Below, piece after piece: positions 20,275 through 29,290 of a DNA stretch of 64,000 nt. The stretch spans positions 118,493-182,492 of the forward strand of contig MKUJ01000017.1 of assembly GCA_001897755.1 (NCBI GenBank), in the 5' to 3' direction. Source of the DNA: Afipia sp. 64-13 (GTDB lineage Bacteria > Pseudomonadota > Alphaproteobacteria > Rhizobiales > Xanthobacteraceae). The position numbers and the translations under genes are program-made. The notes beneath the pieces were generated by a model. That model saw nothing but the letters and a program-made list of their open reading frames with translations, did not search any database and was not told the DNA's origin. Each line of letters starts with the position of its first letter. The first letter of the stretch is position 1.

Positions 20275-21470
20275 CTGTCCACCTCGCCGAACACGATATC
20301 GAGGGAGCCCAGGATCGCGGAGACGTCGGCCAACAGATGGCCGCGGCAGATGAAGTCCATCGCCTGCAGATGCGCGAAGCCCGGCGCGCGGATCTTGCAC
20401 TTGTACGGCTTGTTGGTGCCATCGGAGACCAGATAGACGCCGAACTCGCCCTTCGGCGCCTCGACGGCGGCATAGACCTCGCCGGCCGGAACGCGAAAAC
20501 CTTCGGTGTAAAGCTTGAAGTGATGGATCAGCGATTCCATCGAACGCTTCATCTCGCCACGGCGCGGCGGAGAGATCTTGTTGTCGGCGATCACCACCGG
20601 GCCCTGCCCTTCGGGCTCCCGCAGCTTCTTGATGCACTGCCTCATGATGCGCACCGACTGGCGCATCTCTTCCATGCGGATGCAGTAGCGATCGTAGCAG
20701 TCGCCGTTCTTGCCGATCGGAATGTCGAAATCCATCTCGGCGTAGCACTCGTAAGGCTGCGCCTTGCGCAGATCCCACGCGGCGCCGGAGCCACGCACCA
20801 TCACGCCGGAGAAGCCCCACTCCCATGCCTGATCCAGCGTCACCACGCCGATATCGACGTTGCGCTGCTTGAAGATGCGGTTGTCGGTGAGCAGAACTTC
20901 CAGATCGTCCACGGTCTGCAGGAACGGATCGCACCAGGCCTCGATGTCGTCGATCAGCTTGGGCGGCAGATCCTGATGCACGCCGCCGACGCGGAAGAAC
21001 GCGGCATGCATGCGCGAGCCCGAAGCCCGCTCATAGAACACCATCAGCTTCTCGCGCTCCTCGAATCCCCACAGCGGCGGGGTCAGGGCGCCGACGTCCA
21101 TCGCCTGTGTGGTGACGTTGAGAAGATGCGACAGGATGCGGCCGATCTCGCAATACAGCACGCGGATCAATTGCCCGCGGCGCGGCACCTCGATGCCGAG
21201 CAGCTTCTCGGCCGCGAGGCAGAACGCATGCTCCTGATTCATCGGCGCGACGTAATCGAGCCGGTCGAAATACGGAATCGCCTGCAGATAGGTCTTCTGC
21301 TCGATCAGCTTCTCGGTGCCGCGGTGAAGCAGACCGATGTGCGGATCGACGCGCTCGACGACTTCGCCGTCGAGCTCCAGCACCAGACGCAGCACGCCGT
21401 GCGCCGCCGGATGCTGCGGTCCGAAATTGATGGTGAAATTGCGCATTCCCGGGGTTTCGGTTGCGGTCAC
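20271..21470 (-). CDS. nuoD: NADH-quinone oxidoreductase subunit D
   Basis: A 399-aa 49-kDa-type subunit lining the quinone site. Conserved '[19 protein letters not shown]' opens the protein; '[14 protein letters not shown]' and '[14 protein letters not shown]' follow; the C-terminus ends '[13 protein letters not shown]'. The start chosen is the GTG at 21470, which overlaps the thioesterase stop (GTGA) with AGGGG upstream. The ATG at 21446 would give 391 aa. NuoC and NuoD are separate genes, as in other alphaproteobacteria. Confidence 0.96.
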   Translation of the reverse strand: MTATETPGMRNFTINFGPQHPAAHGVLRLVLELDGEVVERVDPHIGLLHRGTEKLIEQKTYLQAIPYFDRLDYVAPMNQEHAFCLAAEKLLGIEVPRRGQLIRVLYCEIGRILSHLLNVTTQAMDVGALTPPLWGFEEREKLMVFYERASGSRMHAAFFRVGGVHQDLPPKLIDDIEAWCDPFLQTVDDLEVLLTDNRIFKQRNVDIGVVTLDQAWEWGFSGVMVRGSGAAWDLRKAQPYECYAEMDFDIPIGKNGDCYDRYCIRMEEMRQSVRIMRQCIKKLREPEGQGPVVIADNKISPPRRGEMKRSMESLIHHFKLYTEGFRVPAGEVYAAVEAPKGEFGVYLVSDGTNKPYKCKIRAPGFAHLQAMDFICRGHLLADVSAILGSLDIVFGEVDR

Positions 21471-21898
21471 GCGGCTACCCCTGCTTTCGCCGCCTTGTGG
21501 GCGACCCGTGCATTGAACTTGTCCCATGACACGACATGACGTTCGTGATCGCCCTCGCCGATCACGTCGACCCCGTCATGTGCCTTGACATGAAAACTCA
21601 ACCGCTTGCCGTCGATGCCAGTGCACTCCGCTTCCACGGAAACTGTGAAGCCCGGCGGCGTCGCGGCGCAATGACTGACATCAATATGCGTGCCGAGACT
21701 GCCCTCGCCCGCATCGAGATGCGGCCGCATCATGTCGATGCAGGCCCACTCCATCAGTCCGACCAGATAGCCGGTCGCGAACACACGCGGCATGGTCTGG
21801 AAGTCGGCCGCTTCCGGATAAAGATGCGGCACCGTCTTGTCGTCCGACACCTTATAAGCGAAGCGATGCTTCAATCCGGTTTTGAACGAGGATTTCAT
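21467..21898 (-). CDS. FlK-like hotdog-fold acyl-CoA thioesterase between nuoC and nuoD
   Basis: A 143-aa hotdog protein closely resembling fluoroacetyl-CoA thioesterase FlK of Streptomyces cattleya: '[10 protein letters not shown]', '[14 protein letters not shown]', '[20 protein letters not shown]' and '[14 protein letters not shown]'. The FlK catalytic residues Thr42, Glu50 and His76 fall at the same residue numbers. Members of this family hydrolyse small acyl-CoA esters; the fluoroacetyl specificity of FlK cannot be assumed here. The ATG overlaps the nuoC stop (ATGA) and its own stop overlaps the nuoD start (GTGA), so it is locked into the complex I operon. Removal of a toxic or inhibitory acyl-CoA is one possible role; this is inference. 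Confidence 0.88.
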   Translation of the reverse strand: MKSSFKTGLKHRFAYKVSDDKTVPHLYPEAADFQTMPRVFATGYLVGLMEWACIDMMRPHLDAGEGSLGTHIDVSHCAATPPGFTVSVEAECTGIDGKRLSFHVKAHDGVDVIGEGDHERHVVSWDKFNARVAHKAAKAGVAA

Positions 21899-22518
21899 GA
21901 CGGCTTGGCTCCGTCGGTGGTCTTCTTCTCGTCGCCGGGCAGCGCGTAATCGGCGCCTTCCCACGGCGAGAGGAAGTCGAATTTGCGGAATTCCTGATTG
22001 AGCCGGACGGCGTCGTAGACGACGCGCTTTTCCTGATCGTCGTAACGGACCTCGACGAAACCGGTGGTCGGAAAATCCTTGCGCAGCGGATGACCGTCGA
22101 AGCCGTAATCGGTCAGCAGCCGGCGCATGTCCGGATGGCCGGTGAAGATCACGCCATAAAGATCGTAGGTCTCGCGCTCGAACCAGTCGGCGCCCGGAAA
22201 CACCTCGATGATCGAGGGCACCTGGGTGTCCTCCGAGGCCTCGCCGCTCAGCCGCAGCCGCGCGTTCAGCACCGGAGACAGGAAGTGATAGACGACGTTG
22301 AAGCGCCGCTCGCGGCCCGGATAGTCCACCGCGGTCACATCGACGATGTTGACGAAGCGGCAGCGCGGATCGGTCTTCAGGAAGCGGGCCACCTCGACGA
22401 TCCGCGCCAGATCGACTGAAACGGTCAACTGGTCGAAAGCGACCGTATGGCCCAGCGCCGCTCCCGGCAGCGCGGCGACAATCATTTGACCAAGAGCATC
22501 GAGCCTGGCGTCGTCCAT
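21895..22518 (-). CDS. nuoC: NADH-quinone oxidoreductase subunit C
   Basis: A 207-aa 30-kDa-type subunit of the quinone module. The signature '[19 protein letters not shown]' followed by '[19 protein letters not shown]' is complete. It starts 11 bp after nuoB and overlaps the thioesterase gene at its stop. Confidence 0.97.
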   Translation of the reverse strand: MDDARLDALGQMIVAALPGAALGHTVAFDQLTVSVDLARIVEVARFLKTDPRCRFVNIVDVTAVDYPGRERRFNVVYHFLSPVLNARLRLSGEASEDTQVPSIIEVFPGADWFERETYDLYGVIFTGHPDMRRLLTDYGFDGHPLRKDFPTTGFVEVRYDDQEKRVVYDAVRLNQEFRKFDFLSPWEGADYALPGDEKKTTDGAKPS

Positions 22519-22529
22519 GGGTATCAGCC

Positions 22530-23126
22530 TTAACGTTCAATCGTGCCGGTGCGGCGGATCTTCTTCTGCAGCAGCAACACCCCGTAGAGCAGCGCTTCCG
22601 CGGTGGGCGGGCATCCTGGCACATAGATATCGACCGGCACGATACGGTCGCAGCCGCGCACCACGGAATATGAATAATGATAGTAGCCGCCGCCATTGGC
22701 GCACGACCCCATCGAGATCACATAGCGCGGCTCCGGCATCTGGTCGTAGACCTTGCGCAAAGCCGGCGCCATTTTGTTGGTGAGCGTGCCGGCGACGATC
22801 ATCACGTCGGACTGGCGCGGCGAGGCGCGCGGCGCGAAGCCGAATCGCTCGACGTCATAGCGCGGCATCGACACCTGCATCATCTCGACAGCGCAGCAGG
22901 CCAGGCCGAAGGTCATCCACATCAACGAGCCGGTGCGCGCCCAGGTAATGAGGTCGTCGGCGGCGGCGACGAAGAAGCCCTTGTCGGACAACTCGTGATT
23001 GATCTCGACAAAATAGCGGTCATCCGCGCCGACCGGCTGGCCGGTGCGCGGATCGAGCACGCCGGTTGCGGCCGGAGCGATGACGGGCTTGGCGGATGCG
23101 GTCATGGGCGTCGGGCTCAATCCCAT
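22530..23126 (-). CDS. nuoB: NADH-quinone oxidoreductase subunit B
   Basis: A 198-aa subunit holding the terminal cluster N2. Ligands are visible in '[11 protein letters not shown]' (the tandem Cys), '[10 protein letters not shown]' and '[12 protein letters not shown]'. I chose the ATG at 23126 (MGLSPTPM) because AAGGGG lies 7 nt upstream; this overlaps nuoA by 10 bp. An in-frame GTG further upstream and an ATG at 23105 are alternatives. Confidence 0.96.
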   Translation of the reverse strand: MGLSPTPMTASAKPVIAPAATGVLDPRTGQPVGADDRYFVEINHELSDKGFFVAAADDLITWARTGSLMWMTFGLACCAVEMMQVSMPRYDVERFGFAPRASPRQSDVMIVAGTLTNKMAPALRKVYDQMPEPRYVISMGSCANGGGYYHYSYSVVRGCDRIVPVDIYVPGCPPTAEALLYGVLLLQKKIRRTGTIER

Positions 23127-23482
23127 TCGAGGGCCCCTTTCTTCCACTCATAGGCGAAGCCGATCGTCAGGACGCCGAGGAACACCATCATCGACCAGAA
23201 CCCGGCAAGCCCGAGCTTGCCGAAGGCGACCGCCCACGGAAACAGGAAGGCTACTTCCAGATCGAAGATGATGAAAAGAATGGCGACCAGATAAAACCGG
23301 ACGTCGAACTTCATGCGGGCATCGTCGAAAGCGTTGAAGCCGCATTCATAGGCCGAGAGCTTTTCCGGATCGGGCTGCTGATAGGCCACCAGGAACGGCG
23401 CAACCAGAAGTGCAAGGCCAATGACTGACGCAACGCCGATAAAGACCACAAGCGGCAGATAGTCCTGTAGGATTCCATTCAT
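23117..23482 (-). CDS. nuoA: NADH-quinone oxidoreductase subunit A
   Basis: A 121-aa, three-helix membrane subunit at the quinone-site junction. The family signature '[32 protein letters not shown]' region is intact (Cys in the loop, Asp/Glu pair in TM2); only key residues are cited here. The ATG at 23482 with a GGGG motif upstream starts the operon; the frame extends further up, but without family similarity. The promoter should lie in the 286 bp between this gene and the dehydrogenase. Confidence 0.96.
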   Translation of the reverse strand: MNGILQDYLPLVVFIGVASVIGLALLVAPFLVAYQQPDPEKLSAYECGFNAFDDARMKFDVRFYLVAILFIIFDLEVAFLFPWAVAFGKLGLAGFWSMMVFLGVLTIGFAYEWKKGALEWD

Positions 23483-23768
23483 CGGCGACCCCGTCCTGGC
23501 ACGCTTTATCCGCAGACTCGCGGACTTTTGGAATAATTCTGACGGGGGAATAGCGCAGCGCACACACAAGGGCAAGCCAAGGGATCAAGACCCACACATT
23601 ATGCCGGTCCTCCGGCTTGCTCCGATTTATCGCGGCACTTCGGCCACGCCGTCAGCGAGCAAATCTCCGGCCGAGATGGCAAGACGGCAAGCAGGGGCAC
23701 CCTGTCCCATGCATCAACCGCATATCGCCATCAGGCCGTTGATATTCGTTAAATGAAACTAAACAAGC

Positions 23769-24860
23769 TCAGCCCAGCGCCTGCGCCACCGCTTTACCGC
23801 AGGTCACGGTATTGGCCGTCCCGCCCAGGTCGCGCGTGCGCAGCTTTTCCTCGGACAGGACGCGTTCGATCGCCGAAACAACGGCCTTGGCGGCTTCAGG
23901 TTCACCCAGATGATCCAGCATCATCGCAGCCGACCATATTTGCCCGACCGGATTGGCGATTCCCTGCCCCGCAATATCCGGCGCGGAACCATGCACCGGC
24001 TCGAACAAAGACGGGAATTTCCGTTCCGGATTGAGGCTGCCGGACGGCGCGATGCCGATGGTGCCGGTGCAGGCGGGTCCAAGGTCGGACAGGATATCGC
24101 CGAACAGATTGGAGCCGACCACCACGTCGAAGCGATCGGGGTTGAGCACGAAGTGAGCGACCAGAATATCGATGTGATACTTGTCCCAGCGCACGCCCGG
24201 ATAGGCTTTTGCCATCGCCTCCACGCGCTCGTCCCAATACGGCATGGTGATCGAGATACCGTTCGACTTCGTCGCTGATGTCAGATGCTTTTTCGGCCGG
24301 CTTTGCGCGAGATCAAACGCGAATTTCAGAATGCGGTCGACGCCGGTGCGCGACATCAGGGTCTGCTGCATCACAATCTCGCGGTCGGTGTCGGGGAACA
24401 TGCGTCCGCCGATCGAGGAATATTCGCCCTCGGTGTTTTCGCGCACCACGTAGAAATCGATATCCCCCGGCTTGCGGCCGGCCAGCGGCGACTGCACGCC
24501 GGGCATCAGGCGTACCGGGCGCAGATTGACGTATTGGTCGAACTCTCGGCGGAACTGGATCAGCGAGCCCCATAGCGAGACGTGATCGGGCAGCACGTTC
24601 GGCATGCCCACCGCGCCGAAGAAGATCGCGTCATGGCTGCCGACCTGGGTCTTCCAGTCTTCCGGCATCATCCGGCCGTGCTTGAGATGGTAATCGCAGG
24701 AGGCGAAGTCGAAATCGTCGAGCTGCAACTCGAACTTGAACTTCTTCGCCGCGGCCTCCAGCACCCGCACGCCTTCCGGCACCACTTCCTTGCCGATCCC
24801 GTCGCCCGGAATGACCGCGAGCCGATATTTGCGATTGCTGCCGGAGGACGCTGGGGACAT
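23769..24860 (-). CDS. Tartrate/D-malate dehydrogenase family (isopropylmalate dehydrogenase-like)
   Basis: A 363-aa beta-decarboxylating dehydrogenase. 'VIPGDGIGKEVVPEG' at the N-terminus, the substrate Arg region 'NLRPVRLMPGVQSPL', 'DFYVVRENTEGEYSS' and the metal-binding 'NLFGDILSDLGP' are complete, as is the C-terminal 'FEPVHGSAPDIAGQGIANP'. Tartrate dehydrogenase (TtuC), D-malate dehydrogenase (DmlA) and LeuB share this fold; the RENTEGEYSS loop and 'WGSLIQFRREFDQYVNLRP' fit the TtuC/DmlA type better than LeuB or isocitrate dehydrogenase. Substrate choice between tartrate and D-malate cannot be read. The ATG at 24860 has AAGGAA 8 nt upstream. Confidence 0.9.
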   Translation of the reverse strand: MSPASSGSNRKYRLAVIPGDGIGKEVVPEGVRVLEAAAKKFKFELQLDDFDFASCDYHLKHGRMMPEDWKTQVGSHDAIFFGAVGMPNVLPDHVSLWGSLIQFRREFDQYVNLRPVRLMPGVQSPLAGRKPGDIDFYVVRENTEGEYSSIGGRMFPDTDREIVMQQTLMSRTGVDRILKFAFDLAQSRPKKHLTSATKSNGISITMPYWDERVEAMAKAYPGVRWDKYHIDILVAHFVLNPDRFDVVVGSNLFGDILSDLGPACTGTIGIAPSGSLNPERKFPSLFEPVHGSAPDIAGQGIANPVGQIWSAAMMLDHLGEPEAAKAVVSAIERVLSEEKLRTRDLGGTANTVTCGKAVAQALG

Positions 24861-25090
24861 GCGCTGAGTTCCTTGTCGCGAGGGGCTGGACCGATGGCGG
24901 ACGCCTGTGGGACGCCGCAACGGCGCATCAAAGCCAGATTTTGGGCAAAACGTCACGCCCCGCGGCCAACTCAGTCGCGATCTGGGCAAATGGCGGCACA
25001 CGCAGGGAAACTGAAAGGGACCAAAAGTGTCACAGTTCCGGACCCTGTGATATTTTTGAAAAGAGGAAAACCGCTAAGCCATTGAAATAA

Positions 25091-25167
25091 TGGCGCGAGA
25101 GACGGGGCTCGAACCCGCGACCTCCGGCGTGACAGGCCGGCACTCTAACCAACTGAGCTACTCCCGC
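25091..25167 (-). tRNA. tRNA-Asp(GTC)
   Basis: A complete cloverleaf: 7-bp acceptor GCGGGAG/CTCTCGC (one G-U), TAGCTC D-stem start, anticodon loop CTGTCAC with anticodon GTC, T-loop 'GGTTCGAGCC' and a genomically encoded CCA. Confidence 0.97.
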
Positions 25168-25383
25168 GCGGATGCGGTGATCCGCGAGTTGGTGGGACAT
25201 AGAGGGGGACGGCAGCCAAGTCAAGGTGATTGCAAATCCTGCTGCGAGACGGGGCTTTTTCCACCGGCGATGCAAATAATCGCCGTTTTACCGGCAAAAC
25301 ATTCAGGGGTCGCCGCTCGCGAATCAACTAAGCCCTGTCATATCGTCCGTTCTGCAGCAGCCAGCACCACCGAGGAGGTCTCC

Positions 25384-25686
25384 ATGGCGAAGAAAGCAGC
25401 AGCTACTCCGGCCACGATTACACTCAAGCACCTTGCCGCGGCACTCGCCGAGGAACACGACCTGTCGAAGAAGGCGGCCGAAGCCATTCTCGGCGACCTG
25501 GTTACCAAGATCACCAAGCACCTGAAAAAGGGCGAGCGCATCCGCATCGTCGGCCTCGGCATCCTCCAGGTCCGCAAGCGCGCCGCCCGTATGGGCCGCA
25601 ACCCCGCCACCGGCGAGGAAATCCAGATCAAGGCCAGCAAGAAGGTCGCCTTCCGCGCCGCCAAGGAGCTCAAGGAAGCGATCTGA
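25384..25686 (+). CDS. hupB: HU family DNA-binding protein
   Basis: A 100-aa nucleoid protein. The HU fold is clear from 'KKAAEAILGDLVTKI' through 'GERIRIVGLGILQVRKRAARMGRNPATGEEI' region (DNA-binding arms with the conserved 'GRNPATGEEI') to 'KVAFRAAKELKEAI'. The N-terminus has about 10 extra Ala/Lys/Thr residues. A near-perfect GAGGAGGT precedes the ATG. It bends and compacts DNA. In many relatives hup lies next to lon in the same direction; here it faces the other way and pepT and an outer membrane gene lie in between. Confidence 0.95.
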   Translation: MAKKAAATPATITLKHLAAALAEEHDLSKKAAEAILGDLVTKITKHLKKGERIRIVGLGILQVRKRAARMGRNPATGEEIQIKASKKVAFRAAKELKEAI

Positions 25687-25718
25687 GTCGCTCCGCCGGC
25701 CTTCGCACCTCTTCGGGG

Positions 25719-25766
25719 AACGCCATCCCGGCACGCCGCAAAGGCCGCCGGGATGGCGTTTTGTTT
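25719..25766 (+). terminator. Rho-independent terminator after hupB
   Basis: A 14-bp perfect stem (AACGCCATCCCGGC and its complement) with a 14-nt loop, followed by TTTGTTTT. Confidence 0.85.
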
Positions 25767-25820
25767 TGGCCGGGATTTTTGTAATCACGGCGACAGCAGC
25801 ATCACACGTGGAGCAACATC

Positions 25821-27071
25821 GTGGATCCGATCGCATTCCATCACACCGTCGCCGAACGGTTCCTGCGCTACGTGACGATCGACACCCAGTCCGACCCCGC
25901 CTCGCCCACCTGTCCCTCCACGGAGAAACAGAAAGACCTCGGCCGACTGCTCGCCGAGGAATTGCGCGGGCTCGGCGTCACCGACGCCCATCTCGACGAA
26001 CACGGCTACGTCTACGGCACGATTCCGGCAACCAGCGCGAAGAAGGTGCCCGTGATCTGCATCTGCTCGCACATGGACACCTCGCCCGATTGCAGCGGCA
26101 AGGATGTAAAACCGCAGATCGTGCGCAACTATCAGGGCGGCGACATCGTGCTGTCGGCCGATCCCTCGCAGGTGATCCGCGCCGGCGAGCACCCCGCCCT
26201 CGCCGGCCAGATCGGCAACGACATCATCACGACCGACGGCACGACGCTGCTCGGTGCCGACAACAAGGCCGGCATTGCCGAGATCATGGATGCGGCGAAA
26301 ATCCTGCTCGACAATCCGCAGATCGCACACGGCGTCATCAAGATCCTGTTCACGCCGGACGAGGAAATCGGGCGCGGGGTCGACAAGGTCAATCTCGCCA
26401 AGCTCGGCGCGGACTTCGCCTACACCATCGATGGCGAGAGCGCCGGTCATCTGGAGGACGAAACCTTCTCGGCGGACGGCGTCACGCTGCATATCGAGGG
26501 CGTCAGCGCCCATCCCGGCTTCGCCAAGGGCCGGATGGAACACGCCATCAAGATCGCCTCGCGGATCATCGAGCGGCTGCCGCAGGACACCTGCTCGCCG
26601 GAAACCACCGAAGGCCGCGAAGGCTTCCTGCATCCGACCGACATCGAAGGCGCGCTCGAATCCGCCACCGTACAGTTCATCGTGCGCGATTTCAGCGAGG
26701 CAGGTCTGGTGGAGAAGGAAAACCTGCTGGAGCGGATCGTCGACGAGGTGATGCAGGACTTCCCGCGCTCGACCTGGCGCATGGAGATCAGGCCGCAGTA
26801 CCGCAACATGAAGGAAATCCTCGACCGGCACCCGCAGGTCGTCGCCCATGCGCTGGAGGCGATCCGTCGCGCCGGCCTGAACCCGGTCCGCAGCAGCATC
26901 CGCGGCGGCACCGATGGCTCGCGGCTGTCGTTCATGGGCCTGCCCTGCCCGAACATCTTCGCCGGCGAGCACGCCTTCCACTCGCGGCTGGAATGGGTCA
27001 GCATCCAGGACATGGAAGCGGCGGTGCGCACCATCGTGCACCTCGCCGCGGTCTGGGAAGAGCAGAGCTGA
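25821..27071 (+). CDS. pepT: Peptidase T (tripeptide aminopeptidase)
   Basis: A 416-aa M20B zinc peptidase that releases the N-terminal residue of tripeptides in the cytoplasm. Metal and catalytic residues are visible: 'SHMDTSPD' (His and catalytic Asp), 'LLGADNKAGIAEIM' (bridging Asp), 'FTPDEEIGRG' (catalytic and ligand Glu pair), 'YTIDGES' and the final His in 'FAGEHAFHS'. The start is a GTG at 25821 with GGAG 7 nt upstream. It is on its own transcript after the hupB terminator. Confidence 0.95.
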   Translation: MDPIAFHHTVAERFLRYVTIDTQSDPASPTCPSTEKQKDLGRLLAEELRGLGVTDAHLDEHGYVYGTIPATSAKKVPVICICSHMDTSPDCSGKDVKPQIVRNYQGGDIVLSADPSQVIRAGEHPALAGQIGNDIITTDGTTLLGADNKAGIAEIMDAAKILLDNPQIAHGVIKILFTPDEEIGRGVDKVNLAKLGADFAYTIDGESAGHLEDETFSADGVTLHIEGVSAHPGFAKGRMEHAIKIASRIIERLPQDTCSPETTEGREGFLHPTDIEGALESATVQFIVRDFSEAGLVEKENLLERIVDEVMQDFPRSTWRMEIRPQYRNMKEILDRHPQVVAHALEAIRRAGLNPVRSSIRGGTDGSRLSFMGLPCPNIFAGEHAFHSRLEWVSIQDMEAAVRTIVHLAAVWEEQS

Positions 27072-27228
27072 CACACAAGCGGGCGATCAGGCCCGCTCCT
27101 CAAGGTCCTGCGGCGAAACGAACTACGCCGCAGCGATTGCCACGTCGCTGACGCTCAGGCGTTGCCGCGCTTCGCCGTCAATCCTGGGAGCTCCCCTTGC
27201 TGGCGAAGGCGGTGAAACGCTGCCGCGT

Positions 27229-28938
27229 TCAGAACGGGCCAAGCTTGTAGGACGCCTGCAGGAAGGTGCCGTAGCGCTCCTCGCGGATCGGCAGCGCCTG
27301 ATCGGGCGTCGGGCTACCGAAGCCCGCCGTCACCACGTCGGTGGCCCACATCGCCCAGTAGCGGCCGCCGACACCGACGCTGAATCGCGGCGTGATGTCG
27401 TAAGTCAGGATCGCCTCGAGCTGCACGCCCCGCCCCGTTCCCCATGCCGGAGAGCGCGGCGACGGCATCTCGGTGCGCTGATGATGGATGTCGAGCGCGG
27501 ACACGCGCGCATAAGGCAGATAGGCGGCATCGATGCCAAGCTTCAGGCCGGGCGCGACCACCAGCGTGCCGTTCACGCCGAGGCGCAGCGAGTGCCAGTC
27601 CTCACGCTGCGAAATTGCAATCTTGGTGGTCGGATCCGGAATCCCGCAAATCGAGCGCGGATCGGGAAGACCAATCTGCACGCAGCCGAACGAGTCCTTC
27701 TGGTCGCGGTAGAAATTGTAGCCCGTGAACACGCCGATCTTGTTGCCGCCATCGCTGAACAGATCGACGCCGGCATCCAGCGTCGCATAGGCGATCATGC
27801 CGGTGACCTTGCCGTGATACGTGTTCGAATAGGACATCGGACTGTCCGGATCGGTCGGAAACCAGTCCTCGTCGTTCATGTGACCGGACGTCAGACCGCC
27901 GCCGCCGGCGAACCCTTTCAGGAACAGCGCGTGCGGCCCGTCCAGCCGCCAGAACACCTCGCCGGAATGACCGGCGGTCTCGTAAGTGAGGCGCGACACC
28001 AGATGGTTCTGCTGCGCCATATTCAACGTGAGCGCGAGATCGTTCTGATAGCGGCCGTGGCTATACCAGTAACGCACGCCGGCATCGAACTGCCATCCCG
28101 GCCACGGCTTTTCCATTCTCGCCGGCAGGCTCCAGCCTTCGCCTGACGCGGCACTCGCCCGCCCCAGATGATAGTTGAGACCGAGCTTGATGAGATGAGC
28201 CTGCTGATGCACCCGGGTCGGCGCCCCCGCGGTGTTCACCAGGGTGGCGGAATCGAACGGCGTCGTCAGCAAGCCTCCGCCCGGCGCGACGATGCCGTGA
28301 CGGCCGAAATCGGCATAGGCGTATTCCGCCTTGATCGACCATGCCCCCGCCAGCGCGTGCTCGATGCCGCCACCAATCGTCCATCCCCACCGGGTCCCAC
28401 TGCTCTCGTTCGACGGCTGATTGAGATAATCCGGCGCATTGGTGGTGATCGATTGGTCGCTGGCCATGAAAGCCGCGCCGCCCTTGAGATAAGCGAGCGA
28501 ACGCCCGTGTGGCCCGAAGGCATGGCCGACACGTCCGGTGATGCTGCCCATGGCCTGTTGACGCGCACGGCAATTCGCGGAGACGAAATAACCGGAATAG
28601 GCCAGACAGGTGTTGGTGCCGTCGGCATCGACAGCCGACGCCTCGACTTCGACGCCGAGCACCCAGGGCGATCCCGCGGCCTGCCAGTTGTAGCCGCCCT
28701 GCAAGCCGGCAAATGCGTTGGGCAAGCGGACGGTGCCGCCATAGATCGACGCACCGTAGGGATTGTCGACCTTCGAGCTACCGAACCCTGCCCCGACATG
28801 CGCGCCGAGATAGAACCCGCTCCAGTTCCAGGCGGCCGGGCGCTCACCGGACTGAGATACGCGCGACGTCTGTGCATGCGCGCAGACACTCGCGAGCGTC
28901 GAGAGTGCGAAACCAGCCACTGCCGTTCTGAAGATCAT
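27229..28938 (-). CDS. Tandem outer membrane protein: Omp25-like barrel plus omptin-like barrel
   Basis: A 569-aa protein with a signal peptide (cleavage near 'AHA-Q', residue 22). Residues about 36-258 form an Omp25/RopB-type 8-strand barrel ('WSGFYLGAHVGAGFG' start, 'LIKLGLNYHLG' end). Residues about 280-569 form a second barrel ending 'FLQASYKLGPF'. This part looks like the omptin proteases: 'SRLTYE', 'GHMNDEDWF' (Asp356 and Asp358, as in omptin 'MVDQDW') and 'SALDIHHQR' (Asp483 and His485), which would supply all four omptin active-site residues. Family knowledge puts an omptin active site on the cell surface. The protease assignment is inference from short motifs; a porin-like paralog without activity is the alternative. 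Confidence 0.8.
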   Translation of the reverse strand: MIFRTAVAGFALSTLASVCAHAQTSRVSQSGERPAAWNWSGFYLGAHVGAGFGSSKVDNPYGASIYGGTVRLPNAFAGLQGGYNWQAAGSPWVLGVEVEASAVDADGTNTCLAYSGYFVSANCRARQQAMGSITGRVGHAFGPHGRSLAYLKGGAAFMASDQSITTNAPDYLNQPSNESSGTRWGWTIGGGIEHALAGAWSIKAEYAYADFGRHGIVAPGGGLLTTPFDSATLVNTAGAPTRVHQQAHLIKLGLNYHLGRASAASGEGWSLPARMEKPWPGWQFDAGVRYWYSHGRYQNDLALTLNMAQQNHLVSRLTYETAGHSGEVFWRLDGPHALFLKGFAGGGGLTSGHMNDEDWFPTDPDSPMSYSNTYHGKVTGMIAYATLDAGVDLFSDGGNKIGVFTGYNFYRDQKDSFGCVQIGLPDPRSICGIPDPTTKIAISQREDWHSLRLGVNGTLVVAPGLKLGIDAAYLPYARVSALDIHHQRTEMPSPRSPAWGTGRGVQLEAILTYDITPRFSVGVGGRYWAMWATDVVTAGFGSPTPDQALPIREERYGTFLQASYKLGPF

Positions 28939-29062
28939 GCCCTGCTCCCCGGAAGAATCATTCAGTACAGAGCTTGGGCAAAAGGATGCGAGGTCACCAG
29001 CCGCTCGCGTGCGACCCTATGACACGACCGGAATTCGCCGGTTGAACACGGAAGGGGAAGAT

Positions 29063-29139
29063 TGGTGGGCGGCGAGAGATTCGAACTCCCGACCCTCTCG
29101 GTGTAAACGAGATGCTCTAACCAGCTGAGCTAGCCGCCC
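29063..29139 (-). tRNA. tRNA-Val(TAC)
   Basis: A complete cloverleaf: acceptor GGGCGGC/GCCGCCC, anticodon stem TCTCG/CGAGA with loop TTTACAC (anticodon TAC), T-loop 'GTTCGAATC' and encoded CCA. Confidence 0.97.
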
Positions 29140-29235
29140 TTCGTCCGCATCTGCGGGAACGAGACAGGCATCTTGTAGCTGCACGCAGCCCTCGGGGGCA
29201 AGCCCGCCCGCTCCGTTTCAAAATTCACCGCTCCC

Positions 29236-29268
29236 AAACAGAAACGGCGCCCTTTCAGGCGCCGTTTC
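29236..29268 (-). terminator. Rho-independent terminator after lon
   Basis: On the minus strand an 11-bp stem (GAAACGGCGCC / GGCGCCGTTTC) with a short loop, followed by TGTTT, lies about 20 bp past the lon stop codon. Confidence 0.8.
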
Positions 29269-29290
29269 GTATTCTGATCAGACCGTCCGC

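Noticed and set aside
20275..20934. Upstream extension of the FkbM frame by 220 codons
   Set aside because: The extension lies wholly within nuoD in another frame and has Arg/Ala-rich shadow composition; the GTG at 20274 with a ribosome-binding site is the better start.
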